NCBI GenBank assembly: GCA_964036315.1
Contig: OZ038485.1
Location: 80,835,863 to 80,899,862, forward strand
Reading direction: 5' to 3'
From: Acanthosepion esculentum
Lineage: Eukaryota > Mollusca > Cephalopoda > Sepiida > Sepiidae
Length of the DNA: 64,000 bases
This document shows, one piece after another, positions 44,529 through 55,290 of the stretch (within the stretch, counting starts at the first letter, position 1; every line of letters starts with the position of its first letter). The notes under the pieces are model-generated. The model had not been told where the DNA came from. It saw nothing but the letters and a program-made list of their open reading frames with translations, and did not search any database. Both the position numbers and the translations under genes were made by a program.

Positions 44529-44972
44529 AGGTAAATTTGATGGCATATAAGACGAACTATTTTTTTTAATAATATTCATCCTTGTGTCACATCTAAGCTA
44601 CACTTGGAAATTCACTATTCCAATCAGACGTTTACATGACGCAGGTTGTACAGATAATACAAAGGAAAAGTTTTGACTGAATTTTAATAGTAACTGCACT
44701 GCCTTGCACACCTGTAATAATTGCTTGATTTTATTTTGTTTTCTTACCTTTGCATATAATAAAGTTTTTATCGGCTCGTGTTCTTTTTTCCTATTATTTT
44801 TCGTTTAATTGTAATCATGGCTTGTTTAATCAAAATAATACCTCATAAATATAGCATAGGCTGTACCATTTACTAATAATTTTACTAATTACTAATTTTT
44901 TCTTGATTTGCCCTGCTGAAATTGGGGTGCGTCTTATACACCGATGCGTCTTATATGCCGTCAAATACGGTA
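44529..44972. mobile_element. MITE with TACCGTATTTG-type termini
   Basis: Right end: cttatatgccgtcaaatacg then gta. Left end: ggtaaatttgatggcatat then aagacg. These are inverted copies over about 27 bp. The cgtcttataca.cg motif repeats inside the right end. The interior (44580-44612) holds a SINE B tail fragment (gtcacatctaagctacac). No ORF. Confidence 0.7.
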
Positions 44973-45484
44973 GTTTTTGAAAGTAAACTTTTCCATGTGC
45001 ACACGCTTAAATTATTTATACCCAGCGTAGATGCTGTTGACGTGATGTTTTTCTTTTCTTTTCTCAAGGAATGTAAGCAAAGCATAAGGTGGAAGGGGTT
45101 CATGCCTTCCCTAAGGGAATGAAGGAAAAGGAAGTCTAAAGAAACGTCGCTGGAATACAAACTTGGTTTGCCTCTTCCACGTCATACAGCGCATTAGTTA
45201 TGGTAGAATTAACTGTTAATTTCTTTCCGTTCCTTTTGTGTAGTTTAGTAGAAGCGGAGATAAGTAAGGCGTTTATTTATTAGCTGGTAATTAGAGGGGA
45301 AATTGCTTTGGTTTGTGCAACGGGGATCAGGGATGGCTAAGACGTGAAATGAGGGGGGATTCAGTTATTGATGCCCGCTGAACAACAATAAATAGCAAAA
45401 ACTGAATACAATTGTCGATCGAACGCCCACGGGAGTAAAAAGAAGAAAAAACAAAACAAATGAAAAGTCTCCTTGTGATTATCT
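44973..45484. other. unassigned DNA
   Basis: Nothing recognised. Confidence 0.45.
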
Positions 45485-46125
45485 AATCGTAGCTTAGATG
45501 TGGTTTAAGGCCGAAAGTATGGCGTACCCAGTGAGGATCAAACTCACTACTCAGTTGTAAGTGATCTACCGAGACAAGCTTGTTAATCATTACACCATGT
45601 TGAAGTGTCCAAATGGTGATTTTCTAAGCTACGATTAGATTTGGCACAAGGCTGAAATTTTGGAGCAACCAGTGAGGATCGAACTCACTACTGGGTCGTA
45701 ATTTTTCTAGCGATTCAAGCTTGTTTACAATTAAACAGTGTCAAGTGTAGTGGCACAAGGCCGAAAATGTAGAGCACTGACCGAACTCAGTACTCAGTTG
45801 TAATTTATGTAGCGAGACAAGCTTGCTAAACATTGCAACGCGTCGAAGTGCCCTCTTTTTTTTTTAACGGTGCTTAGATGTGGCACAAGGCAGAAAGATG
45901 GAGCACCCAGTGAGGATCTAACTCGCTACTCAGTCGTAATGGATCTAGCGAGACAAGATTACACCACGTCGAAGTGCCCAAAATGAATTTTAAAGCGTAG
46001 CTTGGATGTGGCACAAGGGCGAAAGTGTGGATTACCCGGTGAGGAGCGAACTCACTAATCAGTCGTAAATTGATGTAGCGAGACAAAATAGCGAACAATT
46101 ACACAACGCCGAAGTGCCCAAAACT
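45485..46125 (-). repeat. head-to-tail array of five SINE B units
   Basis: Units start near 45489, 45630, 45747, 45872 and 46000 (period about 128 bp). Each carries in minus orientation the caagcttgtctcgctaga region, the B-box region (gagttcgatcctcactgggt) and ggccttgtgccacatctaagc. Units 2 to 5 end in gaagtgccc or a variant. The units differ by substitutions and small deletions. Confidence 0.85.
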
Positions 46126-46209
46126 AATGGAAAGTGTGTAAAAAGTATCAACTGATAGGATGAAAATATAAGATTAAAAACTGAAATGGAATTCGGGAGT
46201 CAAAGTGAA

Positions 46210-46611
46210 TATACAAAACGAATACATCTAGAAAGAAAGAAAGAAAGAAAGAAAGAAGGAAAGAAAGGAAGAAAGTAAGAAAGAATGTAAGAAAGAAAGA
46301 AAGTAAGAAAGAAAGAAAGAAAAAAGAAAGAAAGAAAGAAAGAAAAAAGAAAGAAAGAAAGTAAGAAAAAAAATACAGAATGAAAGTAAGAAAGAAAGAA
46401 AGAAAGAAAGTAAGAAAGAAAAAAAGAAAGAAAAAAGAAAGAAAGAAAGTAAGAAAAAGAAAGAAAGAAATAAAGTAAGAAAGAAATACAGAATGAAAGT
46501 AAGAAAGTAAGAAAGAAAGAAAGAAAGTAAGAAAGAAAGAAAGAAAGAAAAAAGAAAGAAAGAAAGTAAGAAAGAAATAAAGAATGAAAGTAAGAAAGTA
46601 AGAAAGAAGGT

Positions 46612-46650
<39 letters not shown>

Positions 46651-46722
46651 TAAGAAAGAGAAAGAAAGAAAGAAAGAAATCGAGTTGCACAATAGAGAGA
46701 AAGAAAGAGAAAGAAAACCTGC
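46210..46722. repeat. (GAAA)n tract, about 510 bp
   Basis: Imperfect GAAA repeat with periodic GTAA units (gaaagtaagaaag) and two copies of the interruption acagaatgaaagtaagaaag, about 117 bp apart. Nearly pure purine on this strand. The Phe/Leu/Ser-rich ORFs on the other strand are artefacts. Confidence 0.96.
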
Positions 46723-47405
46723 TAAGGAAAGAAAAGAATTAAAAGAAGCAAGATAAAAGAAAGTCATAAAAAATACCAGAGGGGATTTTTCTTTCTTTCC
46801 TCCTCCCTTATTCGTTAATTATCTCCTCGCTGTAAGGATTCTTTGTTTAATTTTCAATCTTCAATCTTCAATTATTATTCTGTAGAAACGCAATCCTAAT
46901 TATACTGGTTTAAAGACAAAATATCCTAGGGTTGTTAAACATTGTACGTGTTCAAGAAATCTCGAACAAAAAGGAAACGTGTTTTCAGTAATGGTTTCTA
47001 TTTGTTTCTTGATTCTTTTGTTTTATCTTCCCAAGTATTGTGAGAATTCAGACAATCTATCATTCCAATGTTTGGCGATTTGTGCACAAACTAAAACGTA
47101 TTTTAAACTATTTCTTAAGGGCATGAAGCCGACGCAAACTAGAAATTTGTTTTAAACAGAAGAAAAATATACAAAAAAAAAAGATTGTTTTCGAAGTGTT
47201 TACAATGATTACATTTAAAACTGAATGTCTTAAATTTTCACGCCTTCCTGCAGAAAATCAGATAAAAAAAGAAAGTAATAGTGAAAGTTAAGTATTGCTG
47301 ATGACAAAAAGCACATGGAGCCCAAGAAGCAGAAGCAATCTTTCAGTTCCTCACGCCGGTCATTAGTTTACAGATAAAACATGAGTACCTTACAGATTAG
47401 GAGTT
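46723..47405. other. unassigned DNA
   Basis: Nothing recognised. Confidence 0.45.
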
Positions 47406-47407
47406 AA

Positions 47408-47730
47408 TATAGCGACATGTGGTTAAGTGGTTAGAACGCTGGCACTCTGACCAAGGTGACCACGGAGTCAAGGTGATTTCTTGAGAATATTGGGGTTGGA
47501 GTAACCACCCCAGCGAGCGACACGGTCGGGAAGTGCTTGGAAACAACACCACGGGTTGACATTGTGTGTGAAATTTAGAAGACGAATGTCTTTGGGTGCC
47601 ATCGGCGGTTGTGCTAGCACGACGACACAGGTCATCGTGCTCAAAAGTTTCGGCTTATTGGACTTGTTCAATCACTGTTCATGCAAAATTGTTCGCGCTC
47701 TCCCAGAAACTGCAACTAAGTTAGCAGAGT
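47408..47730 (+). mobile_element. tRNA-derived SINE, family D, copy 2
   Basis: cgacatgtggttaagtggtt and agaacgctggcactctgacc give the A-box side. The B box is nearly lost (accacggagtcaaggtg). The body and the end gttcgcgctctcccagaaac match copy 1 at 1563-1895. Confidence 0.7.
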
Positions 47731-47837
47731 TGTATAAAACACGAGTTGGCTCTGTAGCTATTGAAGTGTGCCCTAGCAGGATCCAATGACAAGGTTTACG
47801 CAGCTACCTTATTGGACGGTATACTAGGAAATGGCTG

Positions 47838-47878
47838 ATATAATAATAATAATAATTATTATAATAATAATAATAATA
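47838..47878. repeat. (TAA)n microsatellite
   Basis: Trinucleotide run with an internal inverted change (aataattattataat). It ends exactly where the LINE fragment starts. Confidence 0.93.
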
Positions 47879-47881
47879 CGG

Positions 47882-48260
47882 ATATAGGACCTGTTACAAT
47901 TCTATGGGACTACACAATACACACTGACAGAACAATCAAAGCCAACCGCCCAGACATTGTTATTAAAGACCACAAACAAAATAAGTGCCTCCTTATTGAT
48001 ATGGCAGTCCCTGCAGACTGCAATGTATCTTTGAAGATATTCGAAAACCTGTCAAAATACAAGGACGTTGAAATAGAAATCTCAAAAATGTGGCACATGG
48101 GAACATACTGTTGTAGTTGGAACCCTTGGACTGGTTGGAAAAGATTCCAGTAGGCTGATTGAAGGGATCCCTGGAAGTCCATGCCTCAAAGAGATACAAA
48201 AAATTGTTCTGACAAGTACAGCCCACACTTTACGAACGGCTTTATCTATGTAATTATTTT
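47882..48260 (+). mobile_element. R4/Dong-like LINE, endonuclease C-terminus
   Basis: Plus strand: IKANRPDIVIKDHKQNKCLL then IDMAVPADCNVS, the PD-(D/E)XK core of the restriction-like endonuclease found C-terminal to RT in R2/R4/Dong/NeSL-type LINEs. This is followed by ENLSKYKDVEIEISKMW and, after a frame change, VVGTLGLVGKDSSRLIEGIP and LKEIQKIVLTSTAHTLR before a stop. That endonuclease cuts the insertion target in the nucleus. The copy is 5'-truncated right next to (TAA)n. A possible 3' UTR with two related blocks (ttccgggtaccaaccagaga at 48404 and ttccgggtcccaaccagaga at 48551) extends to about 48620. Confidence 0.88.
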
Positions 48261-48689
48261 TATTTATTTATTTATTTATTTTCTTTGCAGTGGAAAGTGT
48301 CATGATGACATTTCTAACCTTAGGTCCCTGGGCGGGACGCGGAAAGAAATGTGTAAACGCCAGATATCAAAGAAAAAAAAATTCCTGTTGTATACTCATT
48401 TCTTTCCGGGTACCAACCAGAGACATAAGGTCATAAATGGCAACATGTCATATTCCACTGAGCACTCCCCGCTGGACATCACCCGATATTTCTAGTCCAC
48501 GTGGAGTTATTGTTATTATTCTCTTAGTCTTCTGTTGTATAAACATTTCCTTCCGGGTCCCAACCAGAGACCTAAAGTCAGAAATGGTTTCATGACATTT
48601 TCCACTGCTCATTGTTCATAACAAAAACAAAAAAAAAGATCACATACATTTTACATAGATAAAACTCTTTGTAATGTGTTAGCTCTACT

Positions 48690-50250
48690 TTAAGCAAGGC
48701 ATGGGCTACCAGGAATCCATTCAATGAGTCTGTCGGAAATGTTTCCTAACAATCTGAGGGCTTCAACTACAAATGGAATTATTGATGTCCTCATGTGCCA
48801 CATTTGTTTTTAGATTTCCACTAAAAACTCCTTGTATTTTGATAGGTTTTGGATATCCTCAAAGATACATTATAGTCCGCAGGGATTGTCATGTCAATAA
48901 AAAATCACATACTGTTTTTGTGGTCTCTGATCACGATGTCGGAGCGATTAGCGTTTATTGTTCTGTTTGTGTGTATTGTAAAGTTTCATAAAATTGTTAC
49001 ATGTCCCATCTCTGTAAATGGACCTGGGTGAGGTTCATACCAGTTTCTTGCAATGTCCTTTCCTATTCCTCCTCTATCTACTATTACTATACGGACAGCT
49101 ATTCTCTATTCTATTCACTATACTATTTCTATACGGATTACTGTTCGAGCTAGTATTATCAAGCAAGTACTATTAGCGCGAGTGATATTCGAAGGCGTCT
49201 AACACCAGCATTGTTCAACGGCATACTATAGTTGTATCTGCGATTACAGTCTCTACAACAACGAGCATTACGAAAGTGACAACGAGTATTCGTTGACATC
49301 ACAAAAGTGTCAACGAGGGTTCGTTGAGTCACAAAAAGTAGGTGTATTATGGATTATTTGCACTTCTTTACCCACTTGAAATTCCCTTTTGAATTTTTTG
49401 GCTTCCTTTATTACTGAATAAAGTTTCTTATTTATTTCATGTACTTTGACACAAATGATCATCCAGTCTTCTGTAGTTTCCAGGTATCTTTGAAGGGCGA
49501 TTGTTTTAGTTTTATAAGACAGTTCTAGTTGAACTAATCCTCTGCCTACTTTGGATCTGAACACACACTGATGATCAATGTCAAACTTAGGATGATGCTT
49601 GCGATGACAGATGAAAACATTCTCGTTTTGACATCCATTCGCTTAATGTCAACTATGGCCAGGTAAGGATATTGAAATTGTAAAACACCACAAGTACAGC
49701 CAAGATGTTTATGGTTGATATTCTGTTTTGTGAATTCAACTTCGTATTTAACACCAGAAACACACGTCTCAAGTATTTTTCTTCTTCTTTGGGTATGCTG
49801 TATTCCATCTACTTCGCTGATTCCTAGGTGTATATAGGCTTCTGATTGTTCCGGTTCTCTGAAATTTATGACAAAATGAACATCTATTGGATATGTTTCT
49901 ATAATTCTCCCTTTCTTGAATGTCACTTTTTTCCATCCCTATATCTTCTCTGAAAAAAATTACCGTATTGAGGAAACCCTTCAACTCATTGTCGTCTTTG
50001 GCAAAAAGTTTGAGATCATCCATGTAGTGTAGGAGATTAAATAATTTTTTGTTTACTTTTTTATCCATAGCCATTACTGTTTAGTTCATACTAAAGAGGG
50101 ATTCAGGACAGAAAAACAGAAGGGGTGATAGGTAATCTCCTTGAAAGATTCCTCGTCGGATATTCAAGCAATTAGGAGTGGCAGTGCCTTTGATGTCATT
50201 TAGGTACGATCTCGCTTTCTTCAGTCTCATGCTATATTTGAGGAAATTTT
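48690..50250 (-). mobile_element. R4/Dong-like LINE, RT plus endonuclease, decayed
   Basis: Read on the minus strand: ARSYLNDIKGTATPNCLNIR, then RRGIFQGDYLSPLLFC (RT box), then HYMDDLKLFAKDDNELKGFL, the YMDD-type catalytic box. Further on are SEAYIHLGISEVDGIQHTQ, then RGLVQLELSYKTKTIALQRY, and after a 300-bp interruption the endonuclease region (INANRSDIVIRDHK). Several frameshifts and stops. It lies tail to tail with 47882-48260. 49030-49330 is foreign to the LINE; it includes gtgacaacgagtattcgttg and gtgtcaacgagggttcgttg. Confidence 0.88.
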
Positions 50251-50254
50251 CTAT

Positions 50255-50522
50255 CAGTCAGTTATGTGTCATACGTGATACACGCTTAAGCGATCATGTA
50301 TCTTTCGATACATGACTGATGTTTCCCGCAGTAGGCTCCATTTTCTTTCGGTGGTTGCCATCCAAGGCTATAGAACCCGGTCTGTTCTACTATTTACCCA
50401 TAGATGGGGGTAGAAGAAGAGGATTCATACCTTTCCCAAGTGAATGTAATGGATTTGACTGGAATTCGAACTCGGCTCTCCGATTCCTCAATCCGAGCCG
50501 CTATCCATTACTCCACCGTCGA
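50255..50522 (-). mobile_element. tRNA-derived SINE, family A, copy 6
   Basis: Reverse complement: tcgacggtggagtaatggat, gagagccgagttcgaattcc, cttgggaaaggtatgaatcc, tagaacagaccgggttctat. It ends with the perfect hairpin CATGTATCGAAAGATACATG. The body lacks the gtattagcacgtaa segment. Confidence 0.85.
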
Positions 50523-50534
50523 GGTGATTTTGCA

Positions 50535-50830
50535 CATTTCCAAGAGTGTGGAACACGATAAAATGATTTACCGTAATCTTTGTCGGCCACGTAATGTGAA
50601 AGGAGGGCTTGGAAAATCCAATACCCACAGGGCGGATAGAGGGGAAGAGGGATAAGAGAAAGCAACGGGTGACATACTTAGAGGGTTTAAGCAAGTGGAT
50701 GGTAGAAAGGGGTATAGGAGAAATAACAAAAGGTCAAAACTTACTGAGAGCTACAAGGGACATGAGGAAACGGAGAACCATGATCGCCTACGTCCTGGAA
50801 AAGACACGGCACATAGAAGAAGATCCATGA
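50535..50830 (+). mobile_element. RTE-like LINE 3' end
   Basis: Plus strand: MENPIPTGRIEGKRDKRKQR, VTYLEGLSKWMVERGIGEI, KGQNLLRATRDMRKRRTMI and AYVLEKTRH, running to the usual terminus. This is one of the least damaged copies; the frame changes once near 50600. Confidence 0.85.
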
Positions 50831-51093
50831 TGTGCTAAGCTTTCTACCTTTTTTCCGGCAATTTTCCAGGACCATTTTATTTATCATATATAAACAAAAT
50901 CAGTCTATCTATTAACAATAGAAATAAAGAAGGTTAATACGTGAATTTTGGGACTCTATTTTGAGAAATAAGAATGTATAATTACTCACCAAGCTTAACA
51001 GAAGAATCGTGATGAAATCGATCATAAACGAAAATGACACGTTCATCATTAATTAACCATAGCTAAGGATCGGAAAGCTCATGAAGTATAAAG

Positions 51094-51096
<3 letters not shown>

Positions 51097-51158
<62 letters not shown>
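51097..51158. repeat. (TA)31 microsatellite
   Basis: First of five long TA tracts in 2.1 kb. Confidence 0.97.
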
Positions 51159-51159
<1 letters not shown>

Positions 51160-51162
<3 letters not shown>

Positions 51163-51560
51163 CCAGGTCATTTTCCAACTTATTCATGATGATCTTCGCC
51201 CTTTCTAAACTTCTAAGTTTCTGTTCTGGAGCAACAAGTTGCCTCACAGGTTTCACGTACGATTTCATTTTTAAGGTTTTAACACTGATCTTTGGACTAT
51301 CATAGCTGAAACTCATCTCTCACGTGCGAAACATCTTATGAATTGAGTTGGATCTTTTCTAATTGATCTTGTTGTGACGTCCTGATCCAGTTTTCCTCTT
51401 TACTGTTTTCTCTTTTTAAAACTTATTCAACGTTCTCGAATGGACTTTCAAGATGGAAGCCAGATTATGAACGTTGGTGCCATCACTGAAGACGTGAATA
51501 ATCTTTTTCCTCACACCATAGCACTTTTGGAAAGACAGTGGGACTGACACAGAACTATTT
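51160..51560 (-). pseudogene. Tc1/mariner-superfamily transposase, N-terminal fragment
   Basis: Minus strand, with breaks: VRKKIIHVFSDGTNVHNLAS, TGSGRHNKIN, then in another frame SVKTLKMKSYVKPVRQLVAP and EQKLRSLERAKIIMNKLEN. This matches the paired HTH region and linker of nematode/mollusc mariner-like transposases, where LGLKSYV..RRQLLTP..KLRRLERSKKLLN is usual. No catalytic domain follows; a (TA)n tract abuts the C-terminal side. Stops and frame changes make it inactive. Confidence 0.75.
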
Positions 51561-51760
51561 AAAACTGTTCTCTTTCTAGCTGAATATCTCAAAGCTTTTT
51601 ACAATGATTATTATGTCAAATGGTATCAAGATGGCTAAACGTCTTACCTGAAAACCTGAAAAAAGAATCTCAATTAGTTTAGTGATTTTTTAGATATTAA
51701 ATATTTTGTGGGATGGACCATTATGCTGTTACACGATTCGGATAATTTTGCTGTTACAGC

Positions 51761-51762
<2 letters not shown>

Positions 51763-51838
<76 letters not shown>
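51763..51838. repeat. (TA)n microsatellite
   Basis: About 76 bases, one interruption (ataaatat). It abuts the TIR element. Confidence 0.97.
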
Positions 51839-51843
<5 letters not shown>

Positions 51844-52335
51844 TGAACATAGAAGTCAACATTTAGAGGCGACAGTCTGTTTCATGCTAGATGCAATCGT
51901 CAGGCCACGAGTGTTGTTATTTTTCTCGGCTATTTATATATGTGGGTCAGTGGTGCATTGTGGGTAGTCTATTTTGGCGGTTATTTTACCGGAAGTCGTT
52001 TATTTGTTTATTTATTTATTTAGGTTAAATTATTTTGCTTGTTTAATAAAGATAATCAATTCAAATAAATACATGAAGTAATAAACAAATTAAAAACTGT
52101 TCCCGCCAAAATAACAGAACAGACTACAAGAATCAACCCCAAAATTGAACAAATAGCTTTAATTACCTCCCCTTCACAAAAAAACATATTAAATAAGCTA
52201 TATAAACAAATTTTAATAAAAACACGGATCAAAATAAAAATAAATAAATATATTAGATAAAAATAAAAAATAAATGAAAACAAGCAAAATAAAACAGACT
52301 GTCTCCTGTAAGTGTTGATTTCTATGTTCACTTTT
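51839..52335. mobile_element. MITE with 45-bp terminal inverted repeats, 497 bp
   Basis: Left end aaaagtgaacatagaagtca with cgacagtctgttt; right end aaacagactgtc and gttgatttctatgttcactt. The arms differ at only a few positions. Inside, gtagtctattttggcgg (51966) and ccgccaaaataacagaac (52104) continue the inverted relation. TA dinucleotides flank both ends. No ORF with a known domain. Confidence 0.85.
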
Positions 52336-52402
52336 ATATTTACGCACGCTCTATCTCTGACGTTGAGCAATTTATCCCATAAATATAGCACATTTTAAGA
52401 CT

Positions 52403-52410
<8 letters not shown>

Positions 52411-52472
<62 letters not shown>
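52411..52472. repeat. (TA)31 microsatellite
   Basis: Pure TA run. Confidence 0.97.
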
Positions 52473-52475
<3 letters not shown>

Positions 52476-52728
52476 CAAAGGTACAAAAATTTTTATCGTA
52501 CAAAAAAAAAATCGTCGCAGAAAATCACGGGAAATATTACCAAAAACAATCAAAGTAATGAAAATTTGAATCTAAAAATTTCAGAATTGCCAGCCTGGAT
52601 CTGGCACGGATTTTTAAAAATTTACTCCCAGAGTCGGCCTGATTCGAAAATGGTATAACATGTTGGGCTAGGAACTCGAGGAGTAAAGTTGAAAAAGTGT
52701 GACACAGTGACTCGACAACACGCGTATT

Positions 52729-52732
<4 letters not shown>

Positions 52733-52797
<65 letters not shown>
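52733..52797. repeat. (TA)32 microsatellite
   Basis: Pure TA run directly followed by the GC-rich island. Confidence 0.97.
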
Positions 52798-52798
<1 letters not shown>

Positions 52799-53110
52799 CC
52801 TCTTTCTCTTTTGGCGGTATATTCTGCGCGGCCGGAGAAGCCTCCATCGTGGCTCAAAGAGGCGTGAAAAAGGCAAACCTGGTTGCACCGGGCTGTCGGG
52901 TGCTTGGTCTGTAAAGCTCCGCTCCGGTTATGACAGCCCGAATGGCGCTGCCCTCTTCCGTCGGTTTGGCGGTTGGGATCGTTTAGATCTTTGGGTATTC
53001 CCCCGTTGGGATCGTCGGGGGTTGGTAACGTTCAGTCTGGTCCTTTCTCCTCGTCCTTACCTCCATGAGTGGCCCTATAGGTGTATTTTACACTGGATAC
53101 CGGAGTGAAT
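52798..53110. other. CpG-rich, GC-rich island between TA tracts
   Basis: About 310 bases well over 50% GC with some 20 CpG sites, in surroundings below 40% GC. It contains the stem GGGCTGTC/GACAGCCC (52890-52897 with 52932-52939) and the direct repeat gttgggatcgt (about 52972 and 53005). A plus-strand frame is open through it (RRSLHRGSKRREKGKPGCTG onward), but with no recognised domain. It may be part of a non-autonomous element or a structured RNA; function unknown. Confidence 0.55.
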
Positions 53111-53155
53111 AATTCGTTATCAAATTGTACCTCTTTGATTTATTATTACTTATTA

Positions 53156-53159
<4 letters not shown>

Positions 53160-53216
<57 letters not shown>
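53160..53216. repeat. (TA)28 microsatellite
   Basis: Pure TA run. Confidence 0.97.
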
Positions 53217-53218
<2 letters not shown>

Positions 53219-53229
53219 ATAAATAACAA

Positions 53230-53930
53230 TATTTACTTTTACTAACAAGGACAAAATTCCAAATATACACATGTCCGCAAATCATTCGTTTCTGAGTTAA
53301 GTTTAAAGAAAGTTAACAGTAGATGGCGCTTTGTTGCAATTTAGACTAGGTTACATTTGTCATTCGTGTATATTTGTGGCTAGTATGTTTTCAACGTTTA
53401 ACGTGTGAAGTAGTGAGTTAACTTAGATGGGCCTACAGCACACTTTAGTTACCTTGTTCGCGATGCACTGGCTGACATGTCTGATGAAAGATGGATAGTT
53501 AGGAGATGACCGATTACATGATCTGCAATTTCCCCTGTCCTCAATCATTTGTATTTGTATCTGTGAGGCCACCTAAAACAATTGGTTTATGCAGCAGACA
53601 GTAATAGTGCAGATACGCTTCATCAACGTGTCATTGGGGCCTGCGAAACCATTCGTGTGGGATTATTTGAAAGGGTCCGCCAGTCAATGATCCGACGGGT
53701 GCAAGCAGGGGACATTTTGAACATTTGTTATTCGTTGCTGTGTTGGGGTACAACGATGGCATTTTCAGTTATATCTTGGATTGTATATTAACAGCGTCGA
53801 CAGTAAACTTTAAACTTAATAACTCAGAAACCTTTATGTGAACGTTTGTCCTTGTCGTGGTGTAAAGAACCTACCCACAAGGTTTGTAAAAGTATTTTTA
53901 GTGCACCCTTTATATAAAATCTTCATAATA
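53230..53930 (+). mobile_element. mariner-type transposon with internal deletion
   Basis: Left part gtttctgagttaagtttaaa and acaaggacaaaa; right part ttaaacttaataactcagaaac and gtttgtccttgt. These are inverted, though not perfect. About 700 bp in all, against about 1.3 kb for full mariners. It holds only the C-terminal transposase. Confidence 0.7.
53560..53745 (+). pseudogene. mariner-type transposase, C-terminal tail
   Basis: Plus strand VYAADSNSADTLHQRVIGA then CETIRVGLFERVRQSMIRRV, the C-terminal segment after the last catalytic residue in one class of insect and invertebrate Tc1/mariner transposases (usual form VYA.....TL..RI..AC..I). A frame change follows before HFEHLLF-type sequence. 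The catalytic domain is missing, so it cannot act. Confidence 0.75.
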
Positions 53931-54440
53931 CCATAAGCCGTGTTTGTGTTTGTTTGATGAGTCCGTCCGGCGTATAATGATTTAAGTGAATACGATTTCG
54001 AAATATGAGTTTTTTATACAGTAAGTATTTTTATTTTAACTATCTTCAAACAGACAATTGATTTAATTAAAATAGTTTTAGTTAAATACAGATACAAAGA
54101 GATGCCGCTTTGCTGCTTCTTCCAGTTTGTAGAGTAATTCTTTATATTTCAGTTTTCTTTAGACAAACAATATTTTAAATATTTTAAAAATACTTGTCGG
54201 CATATTAAAAGAATATTTTTAAGGTAATTTGATTAAAAGTTCAAATTTATGCCGGAAATTAATGCTTTAAATAATCAATAAAATGTTAAACATGAACTTG
54301 TAAACCAGACCATTGATGACACGAACGAATTGAAATATTTAACTGAAACATAATAAAATAAACTTTCAATGAAACGTTGAAATCACCTTCAATGTTTTAT
54401 ACCCTGAACCATCAGTGACATAACGGGTCACGGGTAGTCT
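53931..54440. other. unassigned AT-rich DNA
   Basis: Nothing recognised. Confidence 0.45.
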
Positions 54441-55290
54441 AAGTATATGATTGTTCCTAATCTAGTACAGCGTTTAAATTCGTAAATTCTAGATACCATA
54501 GCGGAAAGTGATATTTATTTGCATGATTATGTAAAATCTGGCACAAGGCCAAAAGGGGGCAGGGGGAAAATTGACGGTTTTCATCTGTCTTAGCTAGCCA
54601 AAAACACTGCCCCAGACATACAAACACTATTCCTAACACCAAAAACAACGCATTCTTACTTACCTTTCTTACTACATCCACCATAATACCTCATTGTCTC
54701 TATGAAAGTCCTAACCAATCTCCATTAGTAAAATTCATTGTCTATAGGGAGAGGGGAATAAAATAACAAATAGCGGAAAATTCATCAGAACAATTACCAT
54801 GAAAGTATTTATAGACAGGACACAGGGAAGCTGCATTATGGCGATCTGAAAGAGACTGAAACCGAGATGCTAGGTCAGGAGCATTAACATTGCAGATTCA
54901 TCTTTTGATTTTTATCAAGAATCTCTAAGTCTATAGCAGGAGCACCGGACAATATGTGGCAGCAATATTCATAGTATTAATAAATGATAGACTTATAACC
55001 ATGCAAGATAGATTATTGAGAGAAAAATATCGAGCACGAGAGAGTGAACCAATTTTCTTAGCAGAAGACCTAGCAATGGATTCAATATCCCTCTTCCCTT
55101 CATACCAACAGAGAACTTTAAGCCGAGAAGGCGAAACGAGTCACTGTCATGGAGGTTAGCATCAACCATACTGTTGGAAAGAATAAAGGTGTGTGTGTGT
55201 GGGGGGGGGGCTGTCCAGTGATTAATAAAAAGAAGTTTCGTTTTGGAGGCGTTAAAATTAACACGTCCTTCATTCCTAGAGTTAACAACA
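54441..55290 (-). mobile_element. jockey-like LINE, paralogue of the 3.4-5.2 kb copy
   Basis: Minus-strand LINE RT fragment in the same order as 3425-5247: tctagtacagcgtttaaatt, site of insertion, accatgaaagtatttataga, gcaccggacaatatgtggc, tttaagccgagaaggcgaaa, gttttggaggcgttaaaatta. A TG/G run (55188-55210) is a local expansion. It contains the insertion at 54508-54770. Confidence 0.82.
54508..54770. mobile_element. insertion in LINE, without solo LTR (paralogous empty site)
   Basis: Same insert as 3739-4612, flanked by atagcggaaa repeats (about 54498 and 54770). Where the other copy has the solo LTR, this one reads straight through: tctgtcttagctagccaaaa. Confidence 0.82.

Noticed and set aside
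46148..46767. Two 180-residue Phe/Leu/Ser-rich ORFs on the minus strand
   Set aside because: They are translations of the (GAAA)n tract and look like membrane proteins only by composition.
53582..53791. Stand-alone 69-residue gene
   Set aside because: The sequence is the C-terminal tail of a mariner-type transposase between inverted ends.
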